In this document: one piece after another, positions 1-7,174 of the stretch | How positions within the stretch are numbered: position 1 is the stretch's first letter | Layout of the letters: the number at the start of each line of letters is the position of its first letter | Notes under the pieces: model-generated | What the model saw: the letters and a program-made list of their open reading frames with translations, nothing else | Database searches by the model: none | Told to the model about the DNA's origin: nothing | NCBI GenBank assembly: GCA_964429745.1 | Contig: CAYSDI010000002.1 | Span: 50,231 to 114,230, forward strand | DNA: 64,000 nucleotides | Source of the DNA: WGOA01 sp964429745 | Lineage (GTDB): Bacteria > Bacteroidota > Bacteroidia > Chitinophagales > BACL12 | Direction: 5' to 3' | Position numbers and translations under genes: made by a program

Positions 1-2
1 GC

Positions 3-701
3 GGAGCCACCGTGATTATTGCTTCGCGAAAGGCGGAGCGGCTCGAAACAGCTCAAAAACAGCTTGCTGAACTCGGTCCCGTGCATGCCCGGGTGCTCGA
101 CATTCGAGAGCCGGAGCAGGGTGACGAACTGGCCGCCTGGATCGGGCAAACCTTTGGAAAGCTGGATGTGCTGGTGAACAATGCCGGCGGTCAGTTTCCC
201 TCAGCGGCTGCCGATATCTCGAGAAAAGGTTGGGATGCGGTGATCCGCAACAACCTGAACGGTACTTGGTACCTGACCCAAACTATGGCCAAAGCTTTTT
301 TTCTGCCGCGCTGTGAGGGAAACATCGTAAACATTATTGCCAATGTTTTTCGGGGTTTTCCCGGCATGGCGCACACAGGAGCTGCGCGAGCCGGCGTTGA
401 GAATCTGACCAAAAGCCTGGCGGTGGAATGGGCTCCTTACCGCATACGAATAAATGCGGTGGCACCGGGCATTATCCAATCCACGGGCCTGGATCAGTAC
501 CCTCCGTCATTGCTCCAGGGCATTACCGCCAAGATTCCCATGAAACGGCTGGGCAGCACTAGCGAGGTAGCGGATACTTGTCTGTTTTTGAGCTCTCCAC
601 TCTCGGCTTATATGACTGGAGAAACGCTTTACCTGGACGGCGGCATGCGACTTTGGGGGGACATTTGGGAGGTACCGTCTTTGCAAACACCCTCTGTTTA
701 A
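3..701 (+). CDS. SDR-family oxidoreductase, PECR/DECR-like (5' truncated)
   Basis: Three-prime part of a short-chain dehydrogenase/reductase; the frame is open to the left edge and begins inside the Rossmann fold (GATVIIASR), so the glycine-rich cofactor loop lies outside the window. Visible SDR landmarks are the NNAGG motif, the N of the active-site tetrad (IRNNLNGTW), the VAPGII segment and a C-terminal LDGG. The usual YxxxK catalytic pair is replaced by Thr-Gly-Ala-Ala-Arg (codons 375-389). The surrounding motif HTGAARAGVENLTKSLA resembles peroxisomal trans-2-enoyl-CoA reductase (PECR) and dienoyl-CoA reductases, which also depart from the classical tetrad. A role in NADPH-dependent reduction of unsaturated acyl-CoA is inferred; the substrate is not visible. 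The stop codon TAA is the first triplet of a tandem repeat that runs into a sequencing gap. Confidence 0.85.
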   Translation, partial: GATVIIASRKAERLETAQKQLAELGPVHARVLDIREPEQGDELAAWIGQTFGKLDVLVNNAGGQFPSAAADISRKGWDAVIRNNLNGTWYLTQTMAKAFFLPRCEGNIVNIIANVFRGFPGMAHTGAARAGVENLTKSLAVEWAPYRIRINAVAPGIIQSTGLDQYPPSLLQGITAKIPMKRLGSTSEVADTCLFLSSPLSAYMTGETLYLDGGMRLWGDIWEVPSLQTPSV

Positions 702-725
702 CCTGAAGGTTTAACCTGAAGGTTT
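699..725. repeat. 13-bp tandem repeat starting in a stop codon
   Basis: Two full copies of TAACCTGAAGGTT (699-711, 712-724) are visible before the N gap. The TAA of unit 1 is the stop codon of the SDR gene. Each unit is a near-perfect inverted repeat (AACCT-GA-AGGTT). Because the period is 13, a TAA falls in a new reading frame with every copy. The array runs directly into the gap, so its true length is unknown. Confidence 0.9.
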
Positions 726-825
726 NNNNNNNNNNNNNNNNNNNNNNNNNNNNNNNNNNNNNNNNNNNNNNNNNNNNNNNNNNNNNNNNNNNNNNNNNNN
801 NNNNNNNNNNNNNNNNNNNNNNNNN
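726..825. other. Scaffold gap (100 N)
   Basis: Exactly 100 ambiguous bases, the conventional placeholder length for an unknown gap. The left flank is a 13-bp tandem repeat and the right flank a 12-bp tandem repeat; the flanks do not overlap each other. Confidence 0.99.
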
Positions 826-909
826 TCCGGCAAGGACTCCGACAAGGGCTCCGGCAAGGGCTCCGACAAGGGTTCCAGCAAGGGTTCCGGTAAGGGTTCC
901 AGCAAGGAC
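826..909 (+). repeat. 12-bp tandem repeat, open in the kinase frame
   Basis: Seven degenerate 12-bp units of the form TCCGGCAAGGGC, alternating GGC/GAC/AGC in the second codon. Read in the frame of the downstream histidine kinase they encode Ser-(Gly/Asp/Ser)-Lys-(Gly/Asp) tetrapeptides with no stop codon, and the frame stays open to the GTG at 973. The array may therefore be a basic low-complexity N-terminal extension whose start lies in the gap, or an intergenic repeat that merely lacks stops. Confidence 0.8.
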
Positions 910-972
910 TCCCGATCAACCGGCAATCCCGGAAACACTCTGCGCACAACCCGACAAGGGGCTAAGCCCAAG

Positions 973-2385
973 GTGACTGAAGAAAGCGCCGAGCAGGTCG
1001 TTCAGCGCGCAGAGCATTGGTTGGCCGCTTCCGATTGGGCCCGTGCCTGGGAAGAAAGCGAAAATGCGGTCAGGCTGGCCACAGCAAATCCCATCCGATC
1101 CCGCGAGGATCAATGCCTTCAAGCCCGTTGCTACGACGCACTGGGACAAGCCCTTTTCGGTCTCGGCTATTGGGAAGACGGTCGAAAAGCCCTGGAGCGC
1201 GCTGCCGGTGCCTGGGAAACGCTGGAGCGCGGACCGGAACTGGCCCGGGTGCTCCAAAATCTCGCCCAACTCCACAAGTCAAACGGGAAAATGGACCATG
1301 CGCTGGATTTGCTTCGGCAAGCCGCGCACGGTTGGGAGCGCGAGGGTTGCATGGCAGAGGCTGGATTAACCTGGCTTGAGCTGGCCAATTGCCTTGCCGA
1401 CCTGGGCGAAACCGGAGCCGCAAAAAGGCATCTTCGGCAAGGGCTGCACCGGGTAGACTCCACCGGTAAGGTAGACGCCAAGATCAATGCCCGAAAACTG
1501 GCAGCCTCCGTCTGTGCATTACTCGGGGATTCGGAAGCCCGCATGGAGCAACTGGAAGCACTTTGCGGCTTGCAGGAAGCCTGGATTCGCGAAAGCAAAC
1601 CACGAGCCGGCAAAGAGTCAGCCCCAGGCCATGCTTTGGATACCTCCGCGGTTACATCAGACGCATCCACACAGCCAGAGAATGCGGGGTACGATGCGAG
1701 TTATTTTGAGGCCATTCGAACGTTTACCGGCAAAGCAGCCCATGACATGAAGGAGCCGCTCCGGATGATCGGGAGTTTTAGTGCCTTGCTCCGCCGCCAA
1801 TATGGCACCATGCTGGATGCAGAAGGGCATGAATACCTGGACATCGTGCTGGATGCCAACGAGCGGATGAGCGAATTGCTGAACAAACTGCTGGATTACA
1901 CCCGTCTGGGTGCTTCGGGCAAACCAGCTGCAGAGTTTGACCTGGCCGATGCTGCCCTAATGGCTGCGCATCGGCTGCGCAAGGAGCTGGATCAGCGCCA
2001 GGCACTCGTGGAAACGCAGGCTATGCCCATCATCACTGGACAGCGCGGCGAACTGGAACTGCTGGTTTTCCACCTGCTGGACAATGCCTTGAAATTCAAC
2101 AGGAGCAACCGACCGCACATGCTGCTGAGCACCGAACAGGAAGCAGATACGGTTATACTAAGCGTGCACGACAATGGAATCGGGATTGCCCCAGCCAGCC
2201 GAATAGAGGTCTTTGACCTGTTTCGCCGCCTTCAGCCGCGCACAGAATTTCGCGGCTCAGGCATAGGTTTATCTATGGTAGCCCGGATTGCGGCTTTGCA
2301 TGGGGGCACTTGCTGGATTGAAAACAGTCGGTTGGGCGGATGTGCGGTGAGGGTTCGACTGCCCAAAAAGCAGCCGCTTACTTAA
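973..2385 (+). CDS. TPR-containing sensor histidine kinase
   Basis: Cytoplasmic-looking two-component sensor kinase of 470 residues from the GTG at 973. Residues about 5-190 are helical and tetratricopeptide-like (ALGQALFGLGYWEDGRKALERA and similar). A HisKA dimerisation domain follows, with the phospho-accepting His257 in AAHDMKEPLR. The HATPase domain shows the N box DNALKFN (about 370), the G1 box DNGIGI (about 400) and the G2 box GSGIGL (about 428). No transmembrane segment is seen, so it probably senses an intracellular or protein partner through the TPR region. The frame is open upstream through a Ser/Lys-rich repeat to the gap, so the true start may be further left. The convergent stand-alone receiver at 2492 is a plausible but unproven partner. 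Confidence 0.88.
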   Translation: MTEESAEQVVQRAEHWLAASDWARAWEESENAVRLATANPIRSREDQCLQARCYDALGQALFGLGYWEDGRKALERAAGAWETLERGPELARVLQNLAQLHKSNGKMDHALDLLRQAAHGWEREGCMAEAGLTWLELANCLADLGETGAAKRHLRQGLHRVDSTGKVDAKINARKLAASVCALLGDSEARMEQLEALCGLQEAWIRESKPRAGKESAPGHALDTSAVTSDASTQPENAGYDASYFEAIRTFTGKAAHDMKEPLRMIGSFSALLRRQYGTMLDAEGHEYLDIVLDANERMSELLNKLLDYTRLGASGKPAAEFDLADAALMAAHRLRKELDQRQALVETQAMPIITGQRGELELLVFHLLDNALKFNRSNRPHMLLSTEQEADTVILSVHDNGIGIAPASRIEVFDLFRRLQPRTEFRGSGIGLSMVARIAALHGGTCWIENSRLGGCAVRVRLPKKQPLT

Positions 2386-2491
2386 ACGGCAGCCCCAGCG
2401 AAACGCGCGGATTCCGCACGAAACGCAAATACTACGCCGGCGCGGAATGTGCCCCAGGCGTAACACAATAAAGGGTACCCTAAAAGGATCG

Positions 2492-2968
2492 TCAGATTTT
2501 CTCCAGAATAGCCTGCGCAATTTCCTTGGAGAACGGCTTTTCAAAAAAGCCAAAGACGCTGGCAAACTCGCGGGCTTTGTTTTCATCCTCAAAACGCCTC
2601 GTGGTGCTCATGATGAACAACCGGGTTTCGGGATGAGCCGCTTTAAACCGCTCTTCATAGCGTTCCACAAACGTAAAACCGTGTATCCTGGGCATATTCA
2701 GATCCAGGATGATAAAATCGGGGAAACCGGCTTCTGCCATGCCCTGGTGGCAAGACTCCAAGTACTCCAACGCCTCTTCAGGCTTGGTAAAAGAGACTGG
2801 AAGCAGCGGGAGGTTGTCCATTTCAATGACGATTCGGCTAAACACATTGTTCGGCTTGTTGTCGTCGATGAAAAGTATCGTTTTTCGTTGCACGGGCTCC
2901 TTGGGATTGAGGGGACAGTTGGCCAGGTTAAAGTTGTCCCGGCTGTAAAGTTTACGCCCTTTGTGCAC
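2492..2968 (-). CDS. Single-domain response regulator (CheY-like)
   Basis: Receiver domain protein without an output domain. The acidic pair Asp35-Asp36 (FIDDN), phospho-acceptor Asp89 (IILDLNMP), a Ser/Thr switch (IMSTT) and Lys in FFEKPF are all present. The first 28 residues are not receiver-like, and a second GTG in VQRKTILF could be the true start, giving about 133 residues, the usual length for this family. It is convergent with the TPR kinase. By domain content it would pass phosphate or bind a partner rather than DNA. Confidence 0.88.
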   Translation of the reverse strand: MHKGRKLYSRDNFNLANCPLNPKEPVQRKTILFIDDNKPNNVFSRIVIEMDNLPLLPVSFTKPEEALEYLESCHQGMAEAGFPDFIILDLNMPRIHGFTFVERYEERFKAAHPETRLFIMSTTRRFEDENKAREFASVFGFFEKPFSKEIAQAILEKI

Positions 2969-3081
2969 AAATGTTCCATTCTAACGAACAAACATGACTT
3001 GAGCCGTCAAACGGTTCTGCTAACCCAAAAAGCGCAATCTGCCCGGAAAAACCTTCAAACGCGAGGAAAAGGTCAAATCCC

Positions 3082-3110
3082 TTGTGCTGGCCCAGGCTGG
3101 CTTACCTTTG
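3082..3110 (+). promoter_or_regulatory. Bacteroidota-type promoter, near-leaderless
   Basis: TTG at 3082-3084 and TACCTTTG at 3103-3110 are separated by 18 bp, matching the phylum consensus TTG/TAnnTTTG. Only 7 nt separate the -7 box from the ATG at 3118, so the transcript should begin at or within a few bases of the start codon. Confidence 0.65.
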
Positions 3111-3117
3111 AAACGCT

Positions 3118-3681
3118 ATGAAACGGACTCCTCCACCTCCAAAAATCTCCCCGGCGATTCCGACCGTTTTTGACGTCTCGGTTGGCTACAGCCTGGGCAG
3201 TGCACCGCGGTTGTTCCTGATTGCAGCCCTTTCCCTCGGGATGCTCTGGACTTCGTGCGGTAAAATTTCCGGTCCAAGAGGCCTGCGCCAATCAGAATGG
3301 GTAGCGTATTGCCTGAACAATCCAGTGCTAATGCTCTGCAGTGAAGCCCCGATGGCCTGGGATCCGGACTCATTCTATGTGGCGGGACTGCTTTTTGAAA
3401 CAGACGCTATCCGCGAGTACCGCTGCGATACCATGGACGGAACTTTTGTCTGTGGTTGGGTCAATCTGGTTCCCGTGGGCAGCGAACCGGAGATCACGCG
3501 CGATTCTATCCTGGTCCAGACCGGTACTGGCAGTCTGGCGGTTTACCGCTACAAGTTGGAAGACGGTTTTTTGACCATCACCGGCGTTAATCCGGCTCTG
3601 AGTCAGTTGGTTCCAGGCACCGTGTTCACCAATGTTGAGCCCATTCCGGACAACCATCCGGATATTGTGGAGACCCCATGA
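3118..3681 (+). CDS. Putative lipoprotein of unknown function
   Basis: A 187-residue protein that I do not recognise. It has an unusually long, proline-rich N-terminal stretch before a hydrophobic core and a lipobox ending at Cys47 (LWTSC), suggesting export and lipid attachment. The rest contains short Trp/Tyr-rich strands and no catalytic motif I can name. Its stop overlaps the start of the next gene as ATGA (3678-3681), indicating translational coupling to the hydrolase. The TACCTTTG box 7 nt before the ATG supports this start. Confidence 0.7.
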   Translation: MKRTPPPPKISPAIPTVFDVSVGYSLGSAPRLFLIAALSLGMLWTSCGKISGPRGLRQSEWVAYCLNNPVLMLCSEAPMAWDPDSFYVAGLLFETDAIREYRCDTMDGTFVCGWVNLVPVGSEPEITRDSILVQTGTGSLAVYRYKLEDGFLTITGVNPALSQLVPGTVFTNVEPIPDNHPDIVETP

Positions 3682-4463
3682 ACCCGAATGCTGTCCACGT
3701 GCTCTTTGCGCATGCCAACGGATTTACCGCACCTGTGTATGAAAAGTTCCTGGAAGCGACAGGCTTTGGCCATCGGCACAGCATTGAGCGTTTGGGGCAT
3801 AGCCCGTTTGGTGTTGGCCGCAACTGGACCGGGATCGTCGGTGAGCTGACTGCCTTTGCGGAGACCATACCCACGCCGCGCATTGGCATTGGCCACTCGC
3901 TGGGGGCCTTTTCGCTTTACCGTGCGGCCCTGGCAAAGCCAGGCTTATTCGACGCCTTGGTGCTGATGGAGCCGCCCATGTTTCGCCCAGCCGTCCGCCG
4001 GCAAATTCAGGTCATCCGGACTATAGGACTCCTTGACCGCTTCCCTCCTGTTTCACTGGCCAAAAAACGGCGCAGGCGTTGGCCTGACCTGGCCAATGCC
4101 CGTCAGTACTTGCTGGAACGACCTTTCTTTTCCCGCCTGGATCCGGAAGTGTTGGAAGCTTACTTGCAGCGCGGTCTGGAGCTTACTTCAACGGGGGAAT
4201 GGGTTTTGCGTTTTCACGCAGAAGTGGAGCATGAAATCTTCCGGCAGGGCCCTCCCCCGGTGGACCGCTTTTCCAGGGGATTACCGTTATTATTTTTGTA
4301 TGGCGCTAAAACAGATGTGCTAAAGCCAGCGGATTTGACACACGTTCGCACCCAGTTGGCCGGGGCAACCGTTGAAGCTTTTGATGGCGGACATCTCTTT
4401 CCGCTGGAGCGGCCAATTGAGGCAGGTCAGCGCGTTGGGGATTGGCTTAGGAGTCTTTCTTGA
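3678..4463 (+). CDS. Alpha/beta-fold hydrolase
   Basis: A 261-residue alpha/beta hydrolase. The nucleophile elbow is GHSLG with Ser74; Asp213 (GAKTD) and His239 (DGGHLF) complete a plausible catalytic triad in the right order. The oxyanion region HANGF lies near residue 11. There is no signal peptide, so a cytoplasmic esterase, lipase or acyl hydrolase role is likely; the substrate cannot be told. It is translationally coupled to the upstream lipoprotein gene. Confidence 0.88.
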   Translation: MNPNAVHVLFAHANGFTAPVYEKFLEATGFGHRHSIERLGHSPFGVGRNWTGIVGELTAFAETIPTPRIGIGHSLGAFSLYRAALAKPGLFDALVLMEPPMFRPAVRRQIQVIRTIGLLDRFPPVSLAKKRRRRWPDLANARQYLLERPFFSRLDPEVLEAYLQRGLELTSTGEWVLRFHAEVEHEIFRQGPPPVDRFSRGLPLLFLYGAKTDVLKPADLTHVRTQLAGATVEAFDGGHLFPLERPIEAGQRVGDWLRSLS

Positions 4464-4471
4464 AGCCAATC

Positions 4472-4495
4472 CTACTCATACTCATATTCATACTC
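4472..4495. repeat. Degenerate hexanucleotide repeat (TACTCA)n
   Basis: About four units of TACTCA/TATTCA/TACTCC lie about ten bases after the stop codon of the hydrolase gene. It is one of several short tandem arrays found just downstream of genes in this window. Confidence 0.6.
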
Positions 4496-4564
4496 CTAGA
4501 ATATAGACTTCTGAAAACCCTTGGGCGCTAAAGGATCCTGTTTAAAGGATTTGCTGATATTTTC

Positions 4565-4572
4565 TACATTTG
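4565..4572 (+). promoter_or_regulatory. Candidate -7 box upstream of mscL
   Basis: TACATTTG matches TAnnTTTG exactly and lies 34 bp before the mscL ATG. No good TTG is found at the expected -33 distance, so this is a partial promoter match. Confidence 0.4.
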
Positions 4573-4606
4573 CGCTCACTTTCGTCACGCCTTCAAGGTC
4601 AACATC

Positions 4607-5023
4607 ATGAGTATTGTAAAAGAATTCAAAGAATTTGCAGTCAAAGGTAACGTAGTCGATCTGGGGGTGGCCCTGATCATTGGCGTTGCCTTTGGAAAAA
4701 TTGTGGCTTCGTTTGTAGCGGACATTGTCATGCCGTTGATTGGGATGTTGTTCAAAGCCGATTTTACGGAATGGAAATTTCTGTTGAAGCCGGCTGTGCT
4801 GGATGCTGCCGGGGTTGTGCAAACCGCAGCGGTGGAACTGACCTACGGCAACTTCATCACGGTTGTAGTGGATTTTATGATCGTTGCCATTGCCATTTTT
4901 ATGGCGGTCAAGGCCATTAATGCCACGAAGAAAAAAGAGGCTGAGGCTCCTGCCCCGCCACCTCCAGCACCTACCGAAGACGTGCTGTTGCTCCGCGAAA
5001 TCCGCGATTTGCTGCGCAAGTAA
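4607..5023 (+). CDS. mscL: Large-conductance mechanosensitive channel MscL
   Basis: A 138-residue MscL, the inner-membrane pentameric channel that opens under extreme membrane tension to release solutes during hypo-osmotic shock. The start MSIVKEFKEFAVKGNVVDL is the family's N-terminal amphipathic helix. TM1 (about 16-45, VALIIGVAFGKIVASFVADIVMP in part) and TM2 (about 78-104) are clear, followed by a charged, proline-rich linker and the C-terminal helix bundle segment (LLLREIRDLLRK). Length and layout are normal for the family. The gene stands alone, convergent with the DUF3857 gene at 5081. Confidence 0.97.
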   Translation: MSIVKEFKEFAVKGNVVDLGVALIIGVAFGKIVASFVADIVMPLIGMLFKADFTEWKFLLKPAVLDAAGVVQTAAVELTYGNFITVVVDFMIVAIAIFMAVKAINATKKKEAEAPAPPPPAPTEDVLLLREIRDLLRK

Positions 5024-5042
5024 ACGACTCGGTTTAAGCGTT

Positions 5043-5061
5043 CTTCCAGGTTCTCTGGAAG
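5043..5061. terminator. Hairpin between convergent genes
   Basis: CTTCCAG and CTGGAAG form a 7-bp stem with a 5-nt loop, between the stops of mscL and the DUF3857 gene. There is no run of T on either side, so factor-independent termination is doubtful. Confidence 0.3.
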
Positions 5062-5080
5062 TACCCCTATTGCCTGTGCC

Positions 5081-7096
5081 TTACTTGTTTCCTTCGGGTT
5101 CCAACACCAAGGTGATCTTGTTGAAGTCTGCTGCTGCGTTGATCACTTTGCGGAAGTCTTCGAACTGCGCCAGCGGGTAAGATGTGCGTGCGTAATATTC
5201 GTGGATACTGACTGTCAGTTTGTCGCCGCGGAGTGCGTACTCGGAGACAAAGCCCATGAGTGGCCTGCCCTGCTCATCCTGATAAGCGATGCTCATGGCC
5301 AAATCTTCCAATCCTTTGCAGCGGTAGCCATCAGGCAGGTTAATGGTTAAGTCGCGGCGATAGCCGTGCGGATATTCCATGTCCGCATCGAATTTTCGCG
5401 GGCCGATCTGGTACATTTCCACCTGCGGACCAATGACCTCTCCAACTTTGAACAAAAGTCTTGAGCCTGCCTTTTCCAAAAGTGATGCGCTGGAAAGGGT
5501 TCCTTTGATGAGCAGCGGATTGCCCATGTATACATCTTCCATTGTAGCCTGCCCAAACGACTGGCTTAGGAGCGTGGCGTTGGGGCTTGAATTGAGCAGG
5601 ATTTCACTGGCCACTTCATCGCGGGTTTCTTTCGGAAGCCTTTCTAAATAAGGCTGCAGAAAGTAAGCCCGGTAACCCGACATCTTGCGCTCCACGGTCA
5701 GCTCTACCAAGCCTGCCTCCGGGTCAAAACGGATGTCCACGGCCATGTTGTCGTAATGTTCAGACATTTTGGGCTCGGGAATGCTGTCTAAACGGTAGCG
5801 CGCTTTTTGACCGCCTTCTTCCATGTGCAGCTCTATAAAAAGTGCCTGGGCACTGGTCCATGCAAACGGAATGAGACCATAGCGGTATTCATAAGCAGAG
5901 GGGGCCAAAAACTTGCCGTATCGTGGAAAATACAAGAATGGTTCTTCCAGGTAGGACCACGTAGCAAAATCAGGATCAAAGGGGAAACGATCGCGCTCTG
6001 TGCCGACCACTAGTTCATGACCGATGCCTGCCTGCAGCAGGGTATTGGCCATGAGGCGCAACATACCAAACTCATTGGCATAGCGGTTGCGAAGTATAAG
6101 GTGCGGAGACTCAAAAGCATCGCCATTGCCTTCCTGCAAGGCGATTTGATCTTTGAAGTAGCGCTCCAGGATCATGATCTGGGCTCCATCGTGATTGTTG
6201 AGGGAATTCAACTTTAAATCCTTGAGCAGGCCTTTAATCGCCTTGTCATCGTCTTTGTTGGTGGTGTAGATGGCTTCCAGATAGCGGAGAGCGGCCCTTC
6301 CCCAGTCAAAGTAAGGATCGTTACCAGTCAGCAGGTTTGACCCCAAAATGTACTCTACCCGCTGGAGGTTTGGCGTTAAACGGGCATAGCGCTCAGACAA
6401 GGCTGCGGGAAGATTGCGTTGCTCCGCGCGAAGCCGCCGCTGGTTGCCGGCTGTGGAGTCTACAGCATCGGAAAATCCGTTGTAAGATTTAGTCTGAAAG
6501 GTAAAATGCGAAGGGGCCAAAATCTCGAAAACAGCCTCACGAACAGGAACATCGCGCTGAAAAACATCCCGGCCGTAAAAGGAAGGCTCTTGCACCAGCG
6601 TGTACGCGTATTCAAGCACGGAACCCGGCACCAGTCCTTCAATGGCAAAAATGCGGAAGGCACCGGCATTCTCCAGGTTATCCAACTCTTTGATGTTGGT
6701 CTCATCAAGGTTGATCACAGTGCCATCGGGGGCTACACTTCTGGCGCGAATGGCTTTTAATTGCCCCCCCTGCCCAATGCCTATATACACCTTGTTGTAC
6801 TCTTCAATAGCCGCTGCGGTGTTGACCTGAATGCGGTTGTGTTCCGAATACTCCGTCACCAGCGTTCCCTCTTCGCTAAAGCGAAACAAGTACTGGCGGA
6901 AATCCAGGAGGTAGGCAGCCGGTGCTGCCGCCTCCGAGGAATCGAGTACCACGGGCTCTGGCTGCTCCTGCCAGGTGATTCCCTCTTGGAAAGCGGTAGA
7001 CTGTGCAATGCCCTGCAAGCTTGAAAAGCCAATCATAATAAATGATATGGCCCTGATCACTGGCGGTAAGATCCGGTTTATGGGATGGTTCTGCAT
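5081..7096 (-). CDS. DUF3857-domain protein with degenerate transglutaminase fold
   Basis: A 671-residue exported protein (hydrophobic N-terminal signal, likely cut after GIAQ). Residues about 45-200 match the DUF3857 beta domain typical of Bacteroidota, followed by a helical linker and a transglutaminase-like core. Aligned by eye with the neighbouring gene, the catalytic motif (GDCKDMANLL there) reads ANEFGMLRLM here, so the cysteine is replaced by glutamate, and the later His and Asp motifs are also lost. It is therefore probably a non-enzymatic partner or binding protein. It lies 65 bp downstream of the intact paralogue in the same direction and is likely co-transcribed with it. Function unknown. 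Confidence 0.85.
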   Translation of the reverse strand: MQNHPINRILPPVIRAISFIMIGFSSLQGIAQSTAFQEGITWQEQPEPVVLDSSEAAAPAAYLLDFRQYLFRFSEEGTLVTEYSEHNRIQVNTAAAIEEYNKVYIGIGQGGQLKAIRARSVAPDGTVINLDETNIKELDNLENAGAFRIFAIEGLVPGSVLEYAYTLVQEPSFYGRDVFQRDVPVREAVFEILAPSHFTFQTKSYNGFSDAVDSTAGNQRRLRAEQRNLPAALSERYARLTPNLQRVEYILGSNLLTGNDPYFDWGRAALRYLEAIYTTNKDDDKAIKGLLKDLKLNSLNNHDGAQIMILERYFKDQIALQEGNGDAFESPHLILRNRYANEFGMLRLMANTLLQAGIGHELVVGTERDRFPFDPDFATWSYLEEPFLYFPRYGKFLAPSAYEYRYGLIPFAWTSAQALFIELHMEEGGQKARYRLDSIPEPKMSEHYDNMAVDIRFDPEAGLVELTVERKMSGYRAYFLQPYLERLPKETRDEVASEILLNSSPNATLLSQSFGQATMEDVYMGNPLLIKGTLSSASLLEKAGSRLLFKVGEVIGPQVEMYQIGPRKFDADMEYPHGYRRDLTINLPDGYRCKGLEDLAMSIAYQDEQGRPLMGFVSEYALRGDKLTVSIHEYYARTSYPLAQFEDFRKVINAAADFNKITLVLEPEGNK

Positions 7097-7174
7097 AACA
7101 GATTAGTCAGCGTAAATAAAAGTTCTGGTGTTCAAAAGGAGTAACTGCCTTGGGCTTTTCAAAACAAGTACCCT

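Noticed and set aside
2447..3121. A 224-codon plus-strand frame spanning the response regulator.
   Set aside because: The minus strand has a complete receiver domain; the plus frame has a basic, motif-free translation.
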